Of a stretch of DNA of 64,000 nucleotides, positions 41,998 through 51,007 are shown piece by piece. Made by a program: the position numbers and the translations under genes. The stretch is from MVRE01 sp015660965 (GTDB taxonomy: Archaea; Halobacteriota; Methanomicrobia; Methanomicrobiales; Methanospirillaceae), in NCBI GenBank assembly GCA_050015095.1, contig JBEKCC010000006.1:58300-122299 (forward strand), read 5' to 3'. The notes under the pieces are model-generated. The model made no database searches and was not told where the DNA came from. It worked only from the letters and a program-made list of their open reading frames with translations. The number at the start of each line of letters is the position of its first letter. Within the stretch, counting starts at the first letter, position 1.

Positions 41998-43009
41998 GCC
42001 AAAAATAAACAGACCACGCAGGGGTTCGCTTGCATACAGCCCAAGAAAACGTGCAAAGAGCCCGATCCCCAAGTATCAATCATGGCCCATATATGAAGGG
42101 GCACCAATACTCCAGGGATTTGCTGGATATAAAGTAGGTATGACCCACGTCATCATGGTTGACGACCATAAGGATAGTCCCACAGAGGGTAAGGAAATCA
42201 TGATACCGGTATCAGTTATTGAGATCCCGGCGATGAAAGTCGCAGCGGTCCGTGCTTATTCAAGGGATACCTATGGCAAGCATGCACTTACCGAAGTTTG
42301 GGCAGACCAGCTGGATGATGTGCTTGAGCGGCGCATCACAATGCCAAAAAATTACAGTCCCGATGCGGCGAAAAAGGCACTAACTGATGCGATTTCCGCT
42401 GGTAAAGTAGCTGAACTCTATGCTCTCATGTATACCCAACCGGTAACCCTATCCGGTGTACCGAAAAAAGTCCCAGATATTATGGAGATTAAAGTAGCCG
42501 GGGGGACTATCGAAAAGCAGTTCGAATTCATTGCAGGGTTACTTGGGAAAGAGGTCAACCTAAATAATGTAATTCAAATCGGATCCTATGCTGACATAAC
42601 TGCGATCACCACCGGTAAAGGAACCCAAGGCGCAGTAAAACGCTGGGGAATCATGCTTCGCAAACGCAAACATTCCCGCGGTGGCAAAGAACGTCACGTC
42701 GGTACACTTGGACCATGGAACCCACACCACGTCCGATGGCAAGTCCCACAGATAGGGCAATTGGGTTTCCAACAGCGCACTGAGTTCAATAAACGTATCC
42801 TGAAAATTGGTGAAAACGGAAAGGAGATTACGCCGGCTGGTGGCTTTATTCACTATGGTGTGCTGAATAGCCCCTATGTTCTTGTTAAAGGTTCGATACC
42901 TGGACCCATCAAGAGACTGATTCGTATCCGCCCAGCAGTTCGACAGGGTGAACATGTTATAAGAAAACCCACGATCCAGCACGTGAGTGTCCAAAGTAAA
43001 CAGGGATGA
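41996..43009 (+). CDS. rpl3: Ribosomal protein L3 (uL3)
   Basis: 337 residues, first gene of the cluster. It begins MPKINRPRRGSLAYSPRKRA and contains the family landmarks GFAGYKVGMTHVIMVDD and KRWGIMLRKRKHSRGGKERHVGTLGPWNP. It binds 23S rRNA near the peptidyl transferase centre. Its ATG follows AAAAGGATTGATGAACAC. A 6-bp gap separates it from rpl4. Confidence 0.98.
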   Translation: MPKINRPRRGSLAYSPRKRAKSPIPKYQSWPIYEGAPILQGFAGYKVGMTHVIMVDDHKDSPTEGKEIMIPVSVIEIPAMKVAAVRAYSRDTYGKHALTEVWADQLDDVLERRITMPKNYSPDAAKKALTDAISAGKVAELYALMYTQPVTLSGVPKKVPDIMEIKVAGGTIEKQFEFIAGLLGKEVNLNNVIQIGSYADITAITTGKGTQGAVKRWGIMLRKRKHSRGGKERHVGTLGPWNPHHVRWQVPQIGQLGFQQRTEFNKRILKIGENGKEITPAGGFIHYGVLNSPYVLVKGSIPGPIKRLIRIRPAVRQGEHVIRKPTIQHVSVQSKQG

Positions 43010-43015
43010 TCAGAA

Positions 43016-43765
43016 ATGAAAGCACAGGTTAAAACCATTGAAGGCGGGGTTGCAAAGGACATCGAGCTTCCCGCCATGTTCAAAGAGGAGTATCGTCCCG
43101 ATCTAATCAAAAAAGCGGTTATGGCACTCCAGAGTACCAAAAGACAGCCCCATGGTACATATCCATATGCGGGCATTTTATCGTCTGCAGTTGGTTGGGG
43201 TAGTGGACGCGGTGCATCTCACGTTCCAAGAATTAAGAACGGTTCTCGTGCAGCTAAAGTTCCGCAGGCACGAGGTGGGCGTGAAGCTCATCCACCGGTT
43301 GTCGCAAAAGTGCTGATTAAACAAATCAATCAGAAGGAAAAGCAGAAGGCGTTCCGGTCAGCAATTGCAGCAAGCGTTCGTGAAGACCTTATCCGAAACC
43401 GTGGGCACATCTATGAAGGAGCTGTTCCGGTTATCTTTGAGGATAAGTTCGAAACTTTGAATCGGACTCAGGATGTTATTTCTGCACTCATTGCTGCTGG
43501 TGTTTACAAGGACATTGAACGCGCTAAGGAGAGCCGAAAGGTTCGGGCAGGAAAGGGTAAGTTACGCGGTCGCCGGTATAAGCAGCGTAAGAGCCTGCTC
43601 ATTGTTACAACTCGTGAGCCGTTGCGTTCGGCACGTAACCTTGCTGGTGTCGATGTGGTAACTATAGACCAGCTGAATGTTGAACACCTAGCCCCTGGAA
43701 TGCAAGCAGGACGATTGACTGTTTGGACAGAGAGTGCACTCTCAGGACTGGAGGAAAAGAAATGA
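43016..43765 (+). CDS. rpl4: Ribosomal protein L4 (uL4)
   Basis: 249 residues, begins MKAQVKTIEGGVAKDIELPA. The long loop GWGSGRGASHVPRIKNGSRA is the tunnel-lining extension and ends with a basic segment. The stop overlaps the rpl23 start (ATGA). Confidence 0.98.
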   Translation: MKAQVKTIEGGVAKDIELPAMFKEEYRPDLIKKAVMALQSTKRQPHGTYPYAGILSSAVGWGSGRGASHVPRIKNGSRAAKVPQARGGREAHPPVVAKVLIKQINQKEKQKAFRSAIAASVREDLIRNRGHIYEGAVPVIFEDKFETLNRTQDVISALIAAGVYKDIERAKESRKVRAGKGKLRGRRYKQRKSLLIVTTREPLRSARNLAGVDVVTIDQLNVEHLAPGMQAGRLTVWTESALSGLEEKK

Positions 43766-44010
43766 CCCTGAAATATCCGTTTGTGACGGAAAAGGCAATG
43801 GTCCTTTTAGAAAACCAGAGTAAACTTCAATTCCTCGTCAGTCGGGAAGCGACGAAAAACCAGATCAAACGTGAAATCGAAAAGGCGTTCGACCAGAAGG
43901 TTACCAATGTTCGTACAATTATGACCACACATGGTGAAAAGAAGGCCATAGTGAGTTTTGAGAACAATAAAGCTGCCGAGGAAATCCTTAGCAGACTCGG
44001 TATTATGTAG
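43762..44010 (+). CDS. rpl23: Ribosomal protein L23 (uL23)
   Basis: 82 residues, from the ATG at 43762: MTLKYPFVTEKAMVLLENQS. It sits at the tunnel exit and docks SRP. The start overlaps rpl4 by 4 bp; an upstream in-frame start is inside rpl4 and is rejected. Confidence 0.96.
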   Translation: MTLKYPFVTEKAMVLLENQSKLQFLVSREATKNQIKREIEKAFDQKVTNVRTIMTTHGEKKAIVSFENNKAAEEILSRLGIM

Positions 44011-44019
44011 GTGGGAAAC

Positions 44020-44736
44020 ATGGGACATCGTATTACAACACAAAACAGAGGCAAGGGAGGTCCGACATATAGGGCACCATCCCACCGGTATAAAGCCGAG
44101 CTTCGGCATGTTAGGGATAACTTAGGCACTGTAAATGGATCTATCATTGACATCGAACATGATCCAGCACGCAATGCACCGATTGCACTTGTAAGACTTG
44201 ACAATGGGACAAAGACGTACATGCTAGTGACAGAAGGCATCGGTGTCGGTGATGCTGTTGCATGGGGTTCTGATATTGACGTTAAAAACGGGAATACACT
44301 CCCACTTGAGAATATTCCGGCAGGATCGGTCGTCTGCAACATTGAGTCTCGTCCTAATGATGGTGGCAAGTTTGTACGTTCAACTGGAGTCCAAGCAGTC
44401 GTAGTTGACAAGACTGAAGGGAAAGTGGGCGTCCGAATGCCTAGTGGTAAGACGAAGTGGTTCAATGCACAGTGTCGTGCAACAATTGGTATAGTTGCTG
44501 GCGGTGGGCGTGTTGAGAAACCATTCGTCAAAGCTGGCGCTAAGTTCCATAAGATAAAAAACACTGCATCTAACTGGCCCCGGGTCCGTGGCGTTGCAAT
44601 GAATGTAATCGATCATCCATTTGGTGGCGGGGGTCACCAACATGCAGGACGTCCGAAAACAATTGCACGTGGTACTTCACCAGGTAGGACTGTTGGACAT
44701 GTGGCTGCACGCAGAACAGGTAAGAGCAGGAAGTGA
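44020..44736 (+). CDS. rpl2: Ribosomal protein L2 (uL2)
   Basis: 238 residues, MGHRITTQNRGKGGPTYRAP. The peptidyl-transferase-proximal segment HPFGGGGHQHAGRPKTI is intact. The ATG at 44020 with a GGTGGG site 3-9 bp upstream is preferred over the GTG at 44011. Confidence 0.97.
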   Translation: MGHRITTQNRGKGGPTYRAPSHRYKAELRHVRDNLGTVNGSIIDIEHDPARNAPIALVRLDNGTKTYMLVTEGIGVGDAVAWGSDIDVKNGNTLPLENIPAGSVVCNIESRPNDGGKFVRSTGVQAVVVDKTEGKVGVRMPSGKTKWFNAQCRATIGIVAGGGRVEKPFVKAGAKFHKIKNTASNWPRVRGVAMNVIDHPFGGGGHQHAGRPKTIARGTSPGRTVGHVAARRTGKSRK

Positions 44737-44742
44737 TTGGAT

Positions 44743-45162
44743 ATGGCAAACCCTAGAAAAACACAGAAAAGAATGCCCAGACGGCGTGAAGAGTTCACCT
44801 ATCGTGGACATAAAATCGATGAACTTAAAGCGATGGGGTTAACCGAACTTGTTCCCATTATGCCAGCGCGTGTACGCCGCAAGGTTGTCCGTGGTCTTTC
44901 AAGAGGTGAAGAGACGCTCTTAAAGAAGATTCGAACTGGTGACCGGAAGGTTCGGACTCATCTCCGGGAAATGATTGTCATGCCAGAGATGATCGGGAGA
45001 ACAATCGAGATTCACAATGGTAAAGAGTTTGTCAAAGTGGAATTCCAACCCGAATCTGTTTTCCACTTCCTTGGCGAATTTGCATTAACCAGAAAGAGGG
45101 TCACGCATGGATCCGCCGGTATCGGTGCAACAAGGTCGAGTAAATACGTTCCGTTGAAGTGA
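44743..45162 (+). CDS. rps19: Ribosomal protein S19 (uS19)
   Basis: 139 residues from the ATG at 44743 (MANPRKTQKRMPRRREEFTY). EFALTRKRVTHGSAGIGATR is the conserved C-terminal motif. A TTG six bases upstream is less likely. It lies 6 bp after rpl2. Confidence 0.96.
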   Translation: MANPRKTQKRMPRRREEFTYRGHKIDELKAMGLTELVPIMPARVRRKVVRGLSRGEETLLKKIRTGDRKVRTHLREMIVMPEMIGRTIEIHNGKEFVKVEFQPESVFHFLGEFALTRKRVTHGSAGIGATRSSKYVPLK

Positions 45163-45167
45163 TGGAC

Positions 45168-45632
45168 ATGGCACGAGTTAATTATTCTAAAAAATTTGAA
45201 GGCGATACTTTTGCACGAGGTAAAGTGAACGAGATCTCGATCTCGCCGAAGCACTCGATTGAGATTGCCGCGTTCATCAACCATAAGCGCATTAGTGAGG
45301 CGATTGCGTATCTCAATGAGGTTATCGCACTTAAGAAGGCAATACCGTTTAAACGGTTCAACCGGAATGTTGCCCACAAACGGAGTCTCCATGGAATATG
45401 GGATGCAGGTAGATATCCAGTTAAAGCATCCAAAGTCTACATCCGCCTCCTTGAATCAGTGAAAAAGAATGCAGAGTATCTCGGCCTTGATGTAGAAAAA
45501 CTTGAGATCGTTCATGTTTCTGCAAATAGAGGAAGAGCACAAAAGTCTTTTTTCCCTCGGGCAATGGGGCGTGCAACGCCCAAGGTGCACGAGACAGTCA
45601 ATATCGAGATCGTTGCACGTGAGGTGTCCTGA
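45168..45632 (+). CDS. rpl22: Ribosomal protein L22 (uL22)
   Basis: 154 residues, MARVNYSKKFEGDTFARGK. The beta-hairpin loop near the tunnel and the C-terminal RAQKSFFPRAMGRATP are present. ATGs at 45162 and 45168 are both possible; the latter gives the family start. It overlaps rps3 by 1 bp. Confidence 0.95.
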   Translation: MARVNYSKKFEGDTFARGKVNEISISPKHSIEIAAFINHKRISEAIAYLNEVIALKKAIPFKRFNRNVAHKRSLHGIWDAGRYPVKASKVYIRLLESVKKNAEYLGLDVEKLEIVHVSANRGRAQKSFFPRAMGRATPKVHETVNIEIVAREVS

Positions 45633-46336
45633 TGGCAGTTGAAAAGAAATTTATCTCAGAAGGTGTTCGGAAAGCCCGCGTCGAGAAATATCTAACAAAA
45701 GAATTAAAGCGTGCGGGATATGGTGGAATGGATATTGCTCGGACTCCTCTAGGTACCCAAGTTACGATCTTTGCAGAAAAGCCAGGTATTGTCATTGGTA
45801 AAGGGGGTAAACTCGTCCATCAGTTAACTCAGGATCTTGCTCAAAAATACGGTGTTGAATCTCCACAAATCGAGGTTCAGCAAGTAGCAAACCCAAGCTT
45901 CAACGCTCAAATCATGGCAGAGCGTCTTGCAAATGCACTCGAACGTGGCTGGTACTTCCGCAAAGCAGGTACAAGCATTCTCCGTAGGGTCATGGATTCT
46001 GGTGCACTAGGCTGTGAGGTTATTATTGCTGGTAAACTTACCGGTGCACGAGCCCGTACACAAAAGTTTACTGAAGGATATATCAAGCACTGTGGCGAAC
46101 CGAGCAACACCCTAGTCGAAAAAGGATATGCCGTTGCAATTAAGAAACTGGGAGTCATCGGAGTCCAAGTCAAGATTGTTCCTGCTGGAGCAAAACTACC
46201 GGACCACTTTGAGGTTATTGAGACGGTTAAACCAATACCAAAACCGAAACCAAAAATTTCGGTTACTCCTGTCGGTGAAGATGTAGATGTCGACGCTGTT
46301 CTTCCAGATGAAATCAACGATGCGGAGGTATCGTGA
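45632..46336 (+). CDS. rps3: Ribosomal protein S3 (uS3)
   Basis: 234 residues. The KH domain motif VIGKGGKLVHQLTQDL is visible at about 49-64. The last 25 residues are an acidic tail (DVDAVLPDEINDAEVS), unlike the basic body. It is coupled to rpl22 and rpl29 by 1-bp overlaps. Confidence 0.97.
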   Translation: MAVEKKFISEGVRKARVEKYLTKELKRAGYGGMDIARTPLGTQVTIFAEKPGIVIGKGGKLVHQLTQDLAQKYGVESPQIEVQQVANPSFNAQIMAERLANALERGWYFRKAGTSILRRVMDSGALGCEVIIAGKLTGARARTQKFTEGYIKHCGEPSNTLVEKGYAVAIKKLGVIGVQVKIVPAGAKLPDHFEVIETVKPIPKPKPKISVTPVGEDVDVDAVLPDEINDAEVS

Positions 46337-46539
46337 TGGCAATATTCAGAGCTCGAGATGTAAAGCAGCTCTCTGATGTCGAACTTCAGGAACAGATGGG
46401 GAAGCTTCGTATGGAGCTAGTTCAGCACTACGGCAAAGTAAGTGCCGGCGGCGCAACGGAGAATCCAGGGCATATTCATGAACTTCGCAGAACAATTGCC
46501 CGAATGATGACCGAACAGAACCGCAGGAGAAATGTATGA
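46336..46539 (+). CDS. rpl29: Ribosomal protein L29 (uL29)
   Basis: 67 residues, MAIFRARDVKQLSDVELQEQ, two long helices as expected. It starts inside the rps3 stop (TGATG). Confidence 0.95.
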   Translation: MAIFRARDVKQLSDVELQEQMGKLRMELVQHYGKVSAGGATENPGHIHELRRTIARMMTEQNRRRNV

Positions 46540-46814
46540 TCTCTCCCCAGAACGTCTTATTTCATGAATTGATAGGACTTGACGTTCTGGTAGTTTCAGC
46601 CAGTAACCCCACGTATATCGGGGTTGCCGGTCGCATCGTCGATGAAACAAAACATATGCTTGCCATTCAGACAGCACAGAGGGTTAAAAAGATACCTAAA
46701 AGGCACAGCATATTCCGGCTGACTCTTCCAGAAAGTCGGATTGTTGAGATCGATGGATCGGTGATTGCACTGGCTCCTGAAAAGAGGATCAACATGCATA
46801 TTAAAAGAGGATAA
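46536..46814 (+). CDS. rnp1: Ribonuclease P protein component 1 (Rpp29/Pop4)
   Basis: 92 residues with an Sm-like beta barrel: ISPQNVLFHELIGLDVLVVS, then GVAGRIVDETKHMLAIQ and FRLTLPESRIVEIDGSVIAL. It is an RNase P subunit for tRNA 5' maturation, encoded between rpl29 and rps17 in archaea. It overlaps rpl29 by 4 bp. Confidence 0.95.
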   Translation: MISPQNVLFHELIGLDVLVVSASNPTYIGVAGRIVDETKHMLAIQTAQRVKKIPKRHSIFRLTLPESRIVEIDGSVIALAPEKRINMHIKRG

Positions 46815-46818
46815 AATA

Positions 46819-47145
46819 ATGGCAAAGAACATAGGATTGAACGTCCAGGCTCCGAAGCAGGAATGCAAGGATGTTGATTGTCCGTTTCACGGCACTTTAT
46901 CGGTACGCGGCCAGGTGATTACCGGGAAAGTCGTGAGCGATCGCATGATAGGAACGGTTGTAGTTTTACGCAACTACCTCCATTACATCAAAAAGTACAA
47001 ACGGTACGAGAAACGTAGTTCCAAAATTCATGCGCACAACCCGCCATGCATACAGGCAAAGGTGGGTGACGTGGTGAAGATTGCTGAATGTCGACCGCTG
47101 TCGAAAAGTACGACGTTTGTTGTGGTGGAGGTCGAGCAGCAATGA
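46819..47145 (+). CDS. rps17: Ribosomal protein S17 (uS17)
   Basis: 108 residues, MAKNIGLNVQAPKQECKDVD. The OB-fold core GKVVSDRMIGTVVVLRNYLH is followed by GDVVKIAECRPLSKSTTFVV. It overlaps rpl14 by 4 bp. Confidence 0.96.
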   Translation: MAKNIGLNVQAPKQECKDVDCPFHGTLSVRGQVITGKVVSDRMIGTVVVLRNYLHYIKKYKRYEKRSSKIHAHNPPCIQAKVGDVVKIAECRPLSKSTTFVVVEVEQQ

Positions 47146-47540
47146 AGGCAAAGCAGTCAAAGACTCCGCGAGCTCTTTCAACGGGAACAAAACTCATTTG
47201 CGCTGATAATACTGGGGCACGTGTTGTCCAAATCGTCTCTGTCTTTGGATACCACGGTGTACGACGCCGTCAGCCTAAAATGGGACTTGGGGATCTTGCA
47301 ACGGTAAGTGTTAAGAAGGGCACCCCTGATATGCGCCGTAAGCTAGTTAGAGCGGTCGTAATCCGACAGAAGAAAGAGATCCGAAGACCCAATGGATTGC
47401 GCATCTCTTTTGAGGACAATGCCGTTGTCGTTGTTGATGAAAAGAATGAACCGAAGGGAACGGAGATTAAAGGTCCGGTCGCTCGTGAAGTCGCAGAACG
47501 CTTCCCGAAGCTCGGTTCCATGGCGACTATAATTGTATGA
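47142..47540 (+). CDS. rpl14: Ribosomal protein L14 (uL14)
   Basis: 132 residues. The conserved ICADNTGARVVQIVSVFGY and GPVAREVAERFPKLGSMA are present. The ATG at 47142 overlaps the rps17 stop; an upstream in-frame start is rejected. Confidence 0.96.
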   Translation: MKAKQSKTPRALSTGTKLICADNTGARVVQIVSVFGYHGVRRRQPKMGLGDLATVSVKKGTPDMRRKLVRAVVIRQKKEIRRPNGLRISFEDNAVVVVDEKNEPKGTEIKGPVAREVAERFPKLGSMATIIV

Positions 47541-47550
47541 GGTGTGGAAC

Positions 47551-47916
47551 ATGGTACGAATTGAAAGCAAACAGCCCAGAAAACAGAGAAAGGCACGCTA
47601 TACCGCGACTTCACATGAAAAGAGTCGATTCCTAAACGCACCTCTCTCGATCTCACTACAAGAAAAATACAGCAAACAGACTTTGCGAGTGGTTAAAGGT
47701 GATACCGTCAAACTCACCCGAGGGGATTTTACAGGTCAAGAAGGTGTTGTCGATGAAGTGGATACCGTTCGAGCAAAACTTGTTGTTCACGGCGTATCTT
47801 CGACAAAAGCGGATGGTACCGAAGTTCCCAGAATGGTTGATGCATCCAAAGTGGAAATCACAAAACTGAATCTCAACGATAACCGTCGCGAAGAAAAGTT
47901 AGGAGGGGGCAAATAA
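47551..47916 (+). CDS. rpl24: Ribosomal protein L24 (uL24)
   Basis: 121 residues, MVRIESKQPRKQRKARYTAT. The KOW motif VVKGDTVKLTRGDFTGQEGV is intact. The ATG at 47551 has GAGGTGTGG just upstream. Confidence 0.96.
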   Translation: MVRIESKQPRKQRKARYTATSHEKSRFLNAPLSISLQEKYSKQTLRVVKGDTVKLTRGDFTGQEGVVDEVDTVRAKLVVHGVSSTKADGTEVPRMVDASKVEITKLNLNDNRREEKLGGGK

Positions 47917-48642
47917 ATGTCAGACCATTTAAAGCGCCTTAATGCACCGGACTCATGGCACATCGCAAAGAAGACGAATAAATTTATTACAAAAACGTCA
48001 GCAGGTCCACACAATGCAAATGCGCTTCCAATCGCCGTTTGGTTACGTGACCGAATGGGATTTGCCCGAACGATGAAGGAAGTCAAACAGATCCTATCCC
48101 AAAAGGATGTTATTATTAACGGGATACCATGTAGAAACCCGAAGATGGGTGTTGGGATCTTTGACATCATCGTACTTCCGAAGATCGGGAAACAATACCG
48201 TATCCTGCGAGACAAAGATGGCCGTCATGTTTCTATCGAGATTGACGCAGAGGCGGCAAAGACCCGTCTATGCAAGATCAAGAATAAGACGGTGGTGAAA
48301 GGGAGTAAGGTCCAGCTGAATATGCGAGATGGAGCAAACATCCTCGCTGACAACACCTACAAACCCGGGGACTCGATTGTAGTTTCACTCGAACCGGAAA
48401 CCCGATTCAAGATAATTGATCACTTTCCGCTTGCTGTTGGAAACATGGCCATGGTTATTGGTGGTAAACACTCAGGTAAAGTTGCACGAATCGTTGACAT
48501 TATGAAGGTGCAAGGGAGTGTACCCAATAGGATCATTCTCGAAGATGAAACAACAAAAACACGGTTCGATACAATTGTTCCTTACGTCTACATGGTTGGT
48601 AGACAGACACCTGCACTGGCTAAGTGGGGGATTGAGCAGTGA
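47917..48642 (+). CDS. rps4e: Ribosomal protein S4e (eS4)
   Basis: 241 residues, archaeal/eukaryotic-only protein. It has an S4 RNA-binding domain (KEVKQILSQKDVIINGIP) followed by the KOW-containing region (GNMAMVIGGKHSGKVARIVD). It begins directly after rpl24. Confidence 0.97.
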   Translation: MSDHLKRLNAPDSWHIAKKTNKFITKTSAGPHNANALPIAVWLRDRMGFARTMKEVKQILSQKDVIINGIPCRNPKMGVGIFDIIVLPKIGKQYRILRDKDGRHVSIEIDAEAAKTRLCKIKNKTVVKGSKVQLNMRDGANILADNTYKPGDSIVVSLEPETRFKIIDHFPLAVGNMAMVIGGKHSGKVARIVDIMKVQGSVPNRIILEDETTKTRFDTIVPYVYMVGRQTPALAKWGIEQ

Positions 48643-49148
48643 CATCGATGCGAGATCTCTATATCGATAAAGTGGTTGTCCATATGGGTGTCGGAGAAAG
48701 TGGCGATAAGCTCGTAAAAGCCGAGGAAATTATGAAAACGATTACCGGTCAGACACCTGTCCGAACCATAGCCAAGAAGACTCAGCCAGCCTTCAATGTT
48801 CGTAAGGGAGCACCAATCGGGTGTAAGGTAACACTTCGAGGGAAACTCGCACAGGAGTTTTTTAAGACATCCCTTGGTATCATTCAACGAATTCTGTTTG
48901 AAAACCAGTTTGGCAGGGGCGGGAACAACTTTTCGTTCGGTATAGAGGAACACACTGATTACCCTGGGATGTCATATGACCCACAGATTGGTATCTATGG
49001 GATGGACATCAACGTGGTTCTTGAGCGTAGAGGAATTCGTATCTCGCGCCGTCGCATGGGGCAGAAACATCTCCCAGCAAAACAGCGCGTGAACAAACAG
49101 GATGCAATTCAATTCCTCAAAGAGAACTATCAGGTGGAGGTGCGCTGA
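48639..49148 (+). CDS. rpl5: Ribosomal protein L5 (uL5)
   Basis: 169 residues with a GTG start overlapping the rps4e stop (GTGA); an ATG at 48648 is an alternative. MRDLYIDKVVVHMGVGESGD begins the 5S rRNA-binding fold. ISRRRMGQKHLPAKQRVNK is the C-terminal basic segment. It overlaps rps14 by 1 bp. Confidence 0.95.
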   Translation: MTSMRDLYIDKVVVHMGVGESGDKLVKAEEIMKTITGQTPVRTIAKKTQPAFNVRKGAPIGCKVTLRGKLAQEFFKTSLGIIQRILFENQFGRGGNNFSFGIEEHTDYPGMSYDPQIGIYGMDINVVLERRGIRISRRRMGQKHLPAKQRVNKQDAIQFLKENYQVEVR

Positions 49149-49303
49149 TGGCAGGAGAGAGAAAAAAGAAATACGGTCGCGGTGCGAACGAATGCAAAAT
49201 GTGCGGCCGAAAACAGGGTTTAGTACGTAGGTACTATATCATGTTCTGCCGTCAGTGTTTCCGTGAATGGGCACGGAAAATGGGCTTTAAAAAGCTGAAC
49301 TAA
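49148..49303 (+). CDS. rps14: Ribosomal protein S14 (uS14), zinc form
   Basis: 51 residues: MAGERKKKYGRGANECKMCG onward, with a zinc site CxxC...CxxC at Cys16, 19, 34 and 37 (ECKMCGRK, FCRQCFRE). A short gene easily missed by length cut-offs. Its start overlaps the rpl5 stop. Confidence 0.96.
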   Translation: MAGERKKKYGRGANECKMCGRKQGLVRRYYIMFCRQCFREWARKMGFKKLN

Positions 49304-49316
49304 GAGGGGATGAAAA

Positions 49317-49709
49317 ATGACACGACTTAATCCAATGGCAGATGGAATGTGCACCCTCAAGAACGCCTGTGATACCGGAAAGGTTAAATGCATCATCGAG
49401 CCCGCTAGTAAACTCCTTGGTGCCATGCTACGCATCATGCAGGAAGCAGGCTATATAGGTAGTTTCGAATTTGTTGATGACGGTAGAGGTGGACAATTGG
49501 TAGTCAATCTCATTGGTAAGATCAACAATTGTGGTGCCATTACTCCACGTTTCTCGTGCAAATTTGAAGAGATGGAGTACTGGGAAAAACAATACCTGCC
49601 GGGAAAGAACTTTGGAATTCTGATGCTTTCTACATCACGCGGTGTAATGTCGCATGAAGAGGCACGAAAACAGGGTCTTGGCGGAGAACTGCTCGGATAC
49701 GTCTACTGA
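49317..49709 (+). CDS. rps8: Ribosomal protein S8 (uS8)
   Basis: 130 residues. STSRGVMSHEEARKQGLGG is the conserved C-terminal signature. The ATG follows GAGGGGATGAAAA. Confidence 0.97.
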   Translation: MTRLNPMADGMCTLKNACDTGKVKCIIEPASKLLGAMLRIMQEAGYIGSFEFVDDGRGGQLVVNLIGKINNCGAITPRFSCKFEEMEYWEKQYLPGKNFGILMLSTSRGVMSHEEARKQGLGGELLGYVY

Positions 49710-49718
49710 GGTGCAATT

Positions 49719-50243
49719 ATGGCAACAGTACGTAAGGTCAAGATTCCAAAAGGCGTTAAAGTCCATTTGGATGGCGCAATTCTCAAAGTGACAGGACCCA
49801 AGGGGCAGCTTGAACGCAATGTTAGATTCCCCCAAGTGACTATTACCTGTGATGACAACGAGATTGTGATTTCCACCGAATCTAAAAGGAAGGAAATCAT
49901 GGCGATGGTAGGTACCTTCGAAGCTCATGCAAAAAACATGTGTAAAGGCGTCTTGGAAGGGTTTGAATATCGCATGAAGGTGGTCTATAGCCACTTCCCA
50001 ATTCAGCTCAAATTGCAGGGTAATCGTCTCGAGATAAACAATTTTCTTGGCGAGAAGAAGGCACGGTATGCAAATATCGATCCTAACGTTTCTGCAAAGG
50101 TATCAGGGGATGAAGTAGTTCTAACTGGTATCAACTGTGAAATTGTCGGTACTACCGCTGCAAATATTGAACATGCCACTCACATCCGTGACCGAGATCC
50201 TCGGGTGTTTCAGGATGGTATATTTATCGTGCAGAGGGGGTGA
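49719..50243 (+). CDS. rpl6: Ribosomal protein L6 (uL6)
   Basis: 174 residues with two similar half-domains (VHLDGAILKVTGPKGQLERN in the first). It lies near the factor-binding site of the 50S subunit. Confidence 0.97.
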   Translation: MATVRKVKIPKGVKVHLDGAILKVTGPKGQLERNVRFPQVTITCDDNEIVISTESKRKEIMAMVGTFEAHAKNMCKGVLEGFEYRMKVVYSHFPIQLKLQGNRLEINNFLGEKKARYANIDPNVSAKVSGDEVVLTGINCEIVGTTAANIEHATHIRDRDPRVFQDGIFIVQRG

Positions 50244-50248
50244 CGTAG

Positions 50249-51007
50249 ATGGCAGATGAAATTCGACGATTAATCCGTGTACGTACCCAGAAGAATGCGA
50301 CCTTCAAGCGCGATGGATTCGGCAAAAAATCGCAGCTTTCCAGTTCGTGGAGAAAACCACGGGGACAACACAGCAAAAAAAGAGAACAGAGAAAGGCAAA
50401 AGGGGCACTTCCGAAACCCGGTTTTGGCAGTCCTATTTCTGTTCGTGGTATGCACCCAAGTGGGTATTATGATATACTCGTCTTCACTCTTCACGACCTA
50501 GAGGGATTGGATCCGAAAACGCAAGCAGTTCGGATCTCTGCAAATATTGGCAGACGTAAACGTGCACTGATTCAGGAAAAGGCACTATCAAATGGCCTAA
50601 AAGTACTGAATGTACGTGAAGTCCCCACCGGCAAGAAACTAGAACCGGAACCCGTCATTGAGAAGGAAGTAAAGGCAGAGAAAGTATCAAAACCAAAAAC
50701 AAAGCCTAAGAAAGAGAAGAAACAAGAGAAAGCGGTCTCGGTAAAGAAAGAAAAGAAGGAACCGGCAAAGGCAAAGACCAAAAAGAAGGTCAAAGCCGAA
50801 AAATCTGAAGAAGACAAGCCAAAGAAGGAAACAAAACCAAAAGTGTCGAAAACAAAGGTAGACACCAAATCAGAGTCAAAACCAAAGCGACCCTCAAAAC
50901 CAAAAACCGAGTCGGCGAAAGGGTCAAAGACAAAACCAAAAACCGCATCGAAACCGGTAACTAAATCCAGAAAGAAGACCGGCACAGAGGTGAAAGACAA
51001 TGAGTGA
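50249..51007 (+). CDS. rpl32e: Ribosomal protein L32e (eL32) with long Lys-rich C-terminal extension
   Basis: 252 residues; the usual archaeal L32e is about 130. Residues 1-132 are the normal protein (RVRTQKNATFKRDGFGKKSQ, SGYYDILVFTLHDLEGLDPK, IGRRKRALIQEKALSNGLKV). Residues 133-252 form a Lys/Glu/Pro/Thr tail lacking aromatic residues, resembling histone H1-like tails (KPKTKPKKEKKQEKAVSVKK). The tail is encoded in frame without a gap and reads through to rpl19e, whose ATG it overlaps by 8 bp. Its function is not evident. Confidence 0.92.
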   Translation: MADEIRRLIRVRTQKNATFKRDGFGKKSQLSSSWRKPRGQHSKKREQRKAKGALPKPGFGSPISVRGMHPSGYYDILVFTLHDLEGLDPKTQAVRISANIGRRKRALIQEKALSNGLKVLNVREVPTGKKLEPEPVIEKEVKAEKVSKPKTKPKKEKKQEKAVSVKKEKKEPAKAKTKKKVKAEKSEEDKPKKETKPKVSKTKVDTKSESKPKRPSKPKTESAKGSKTKPKTASKPVTKSRKKTGTEVKDNE

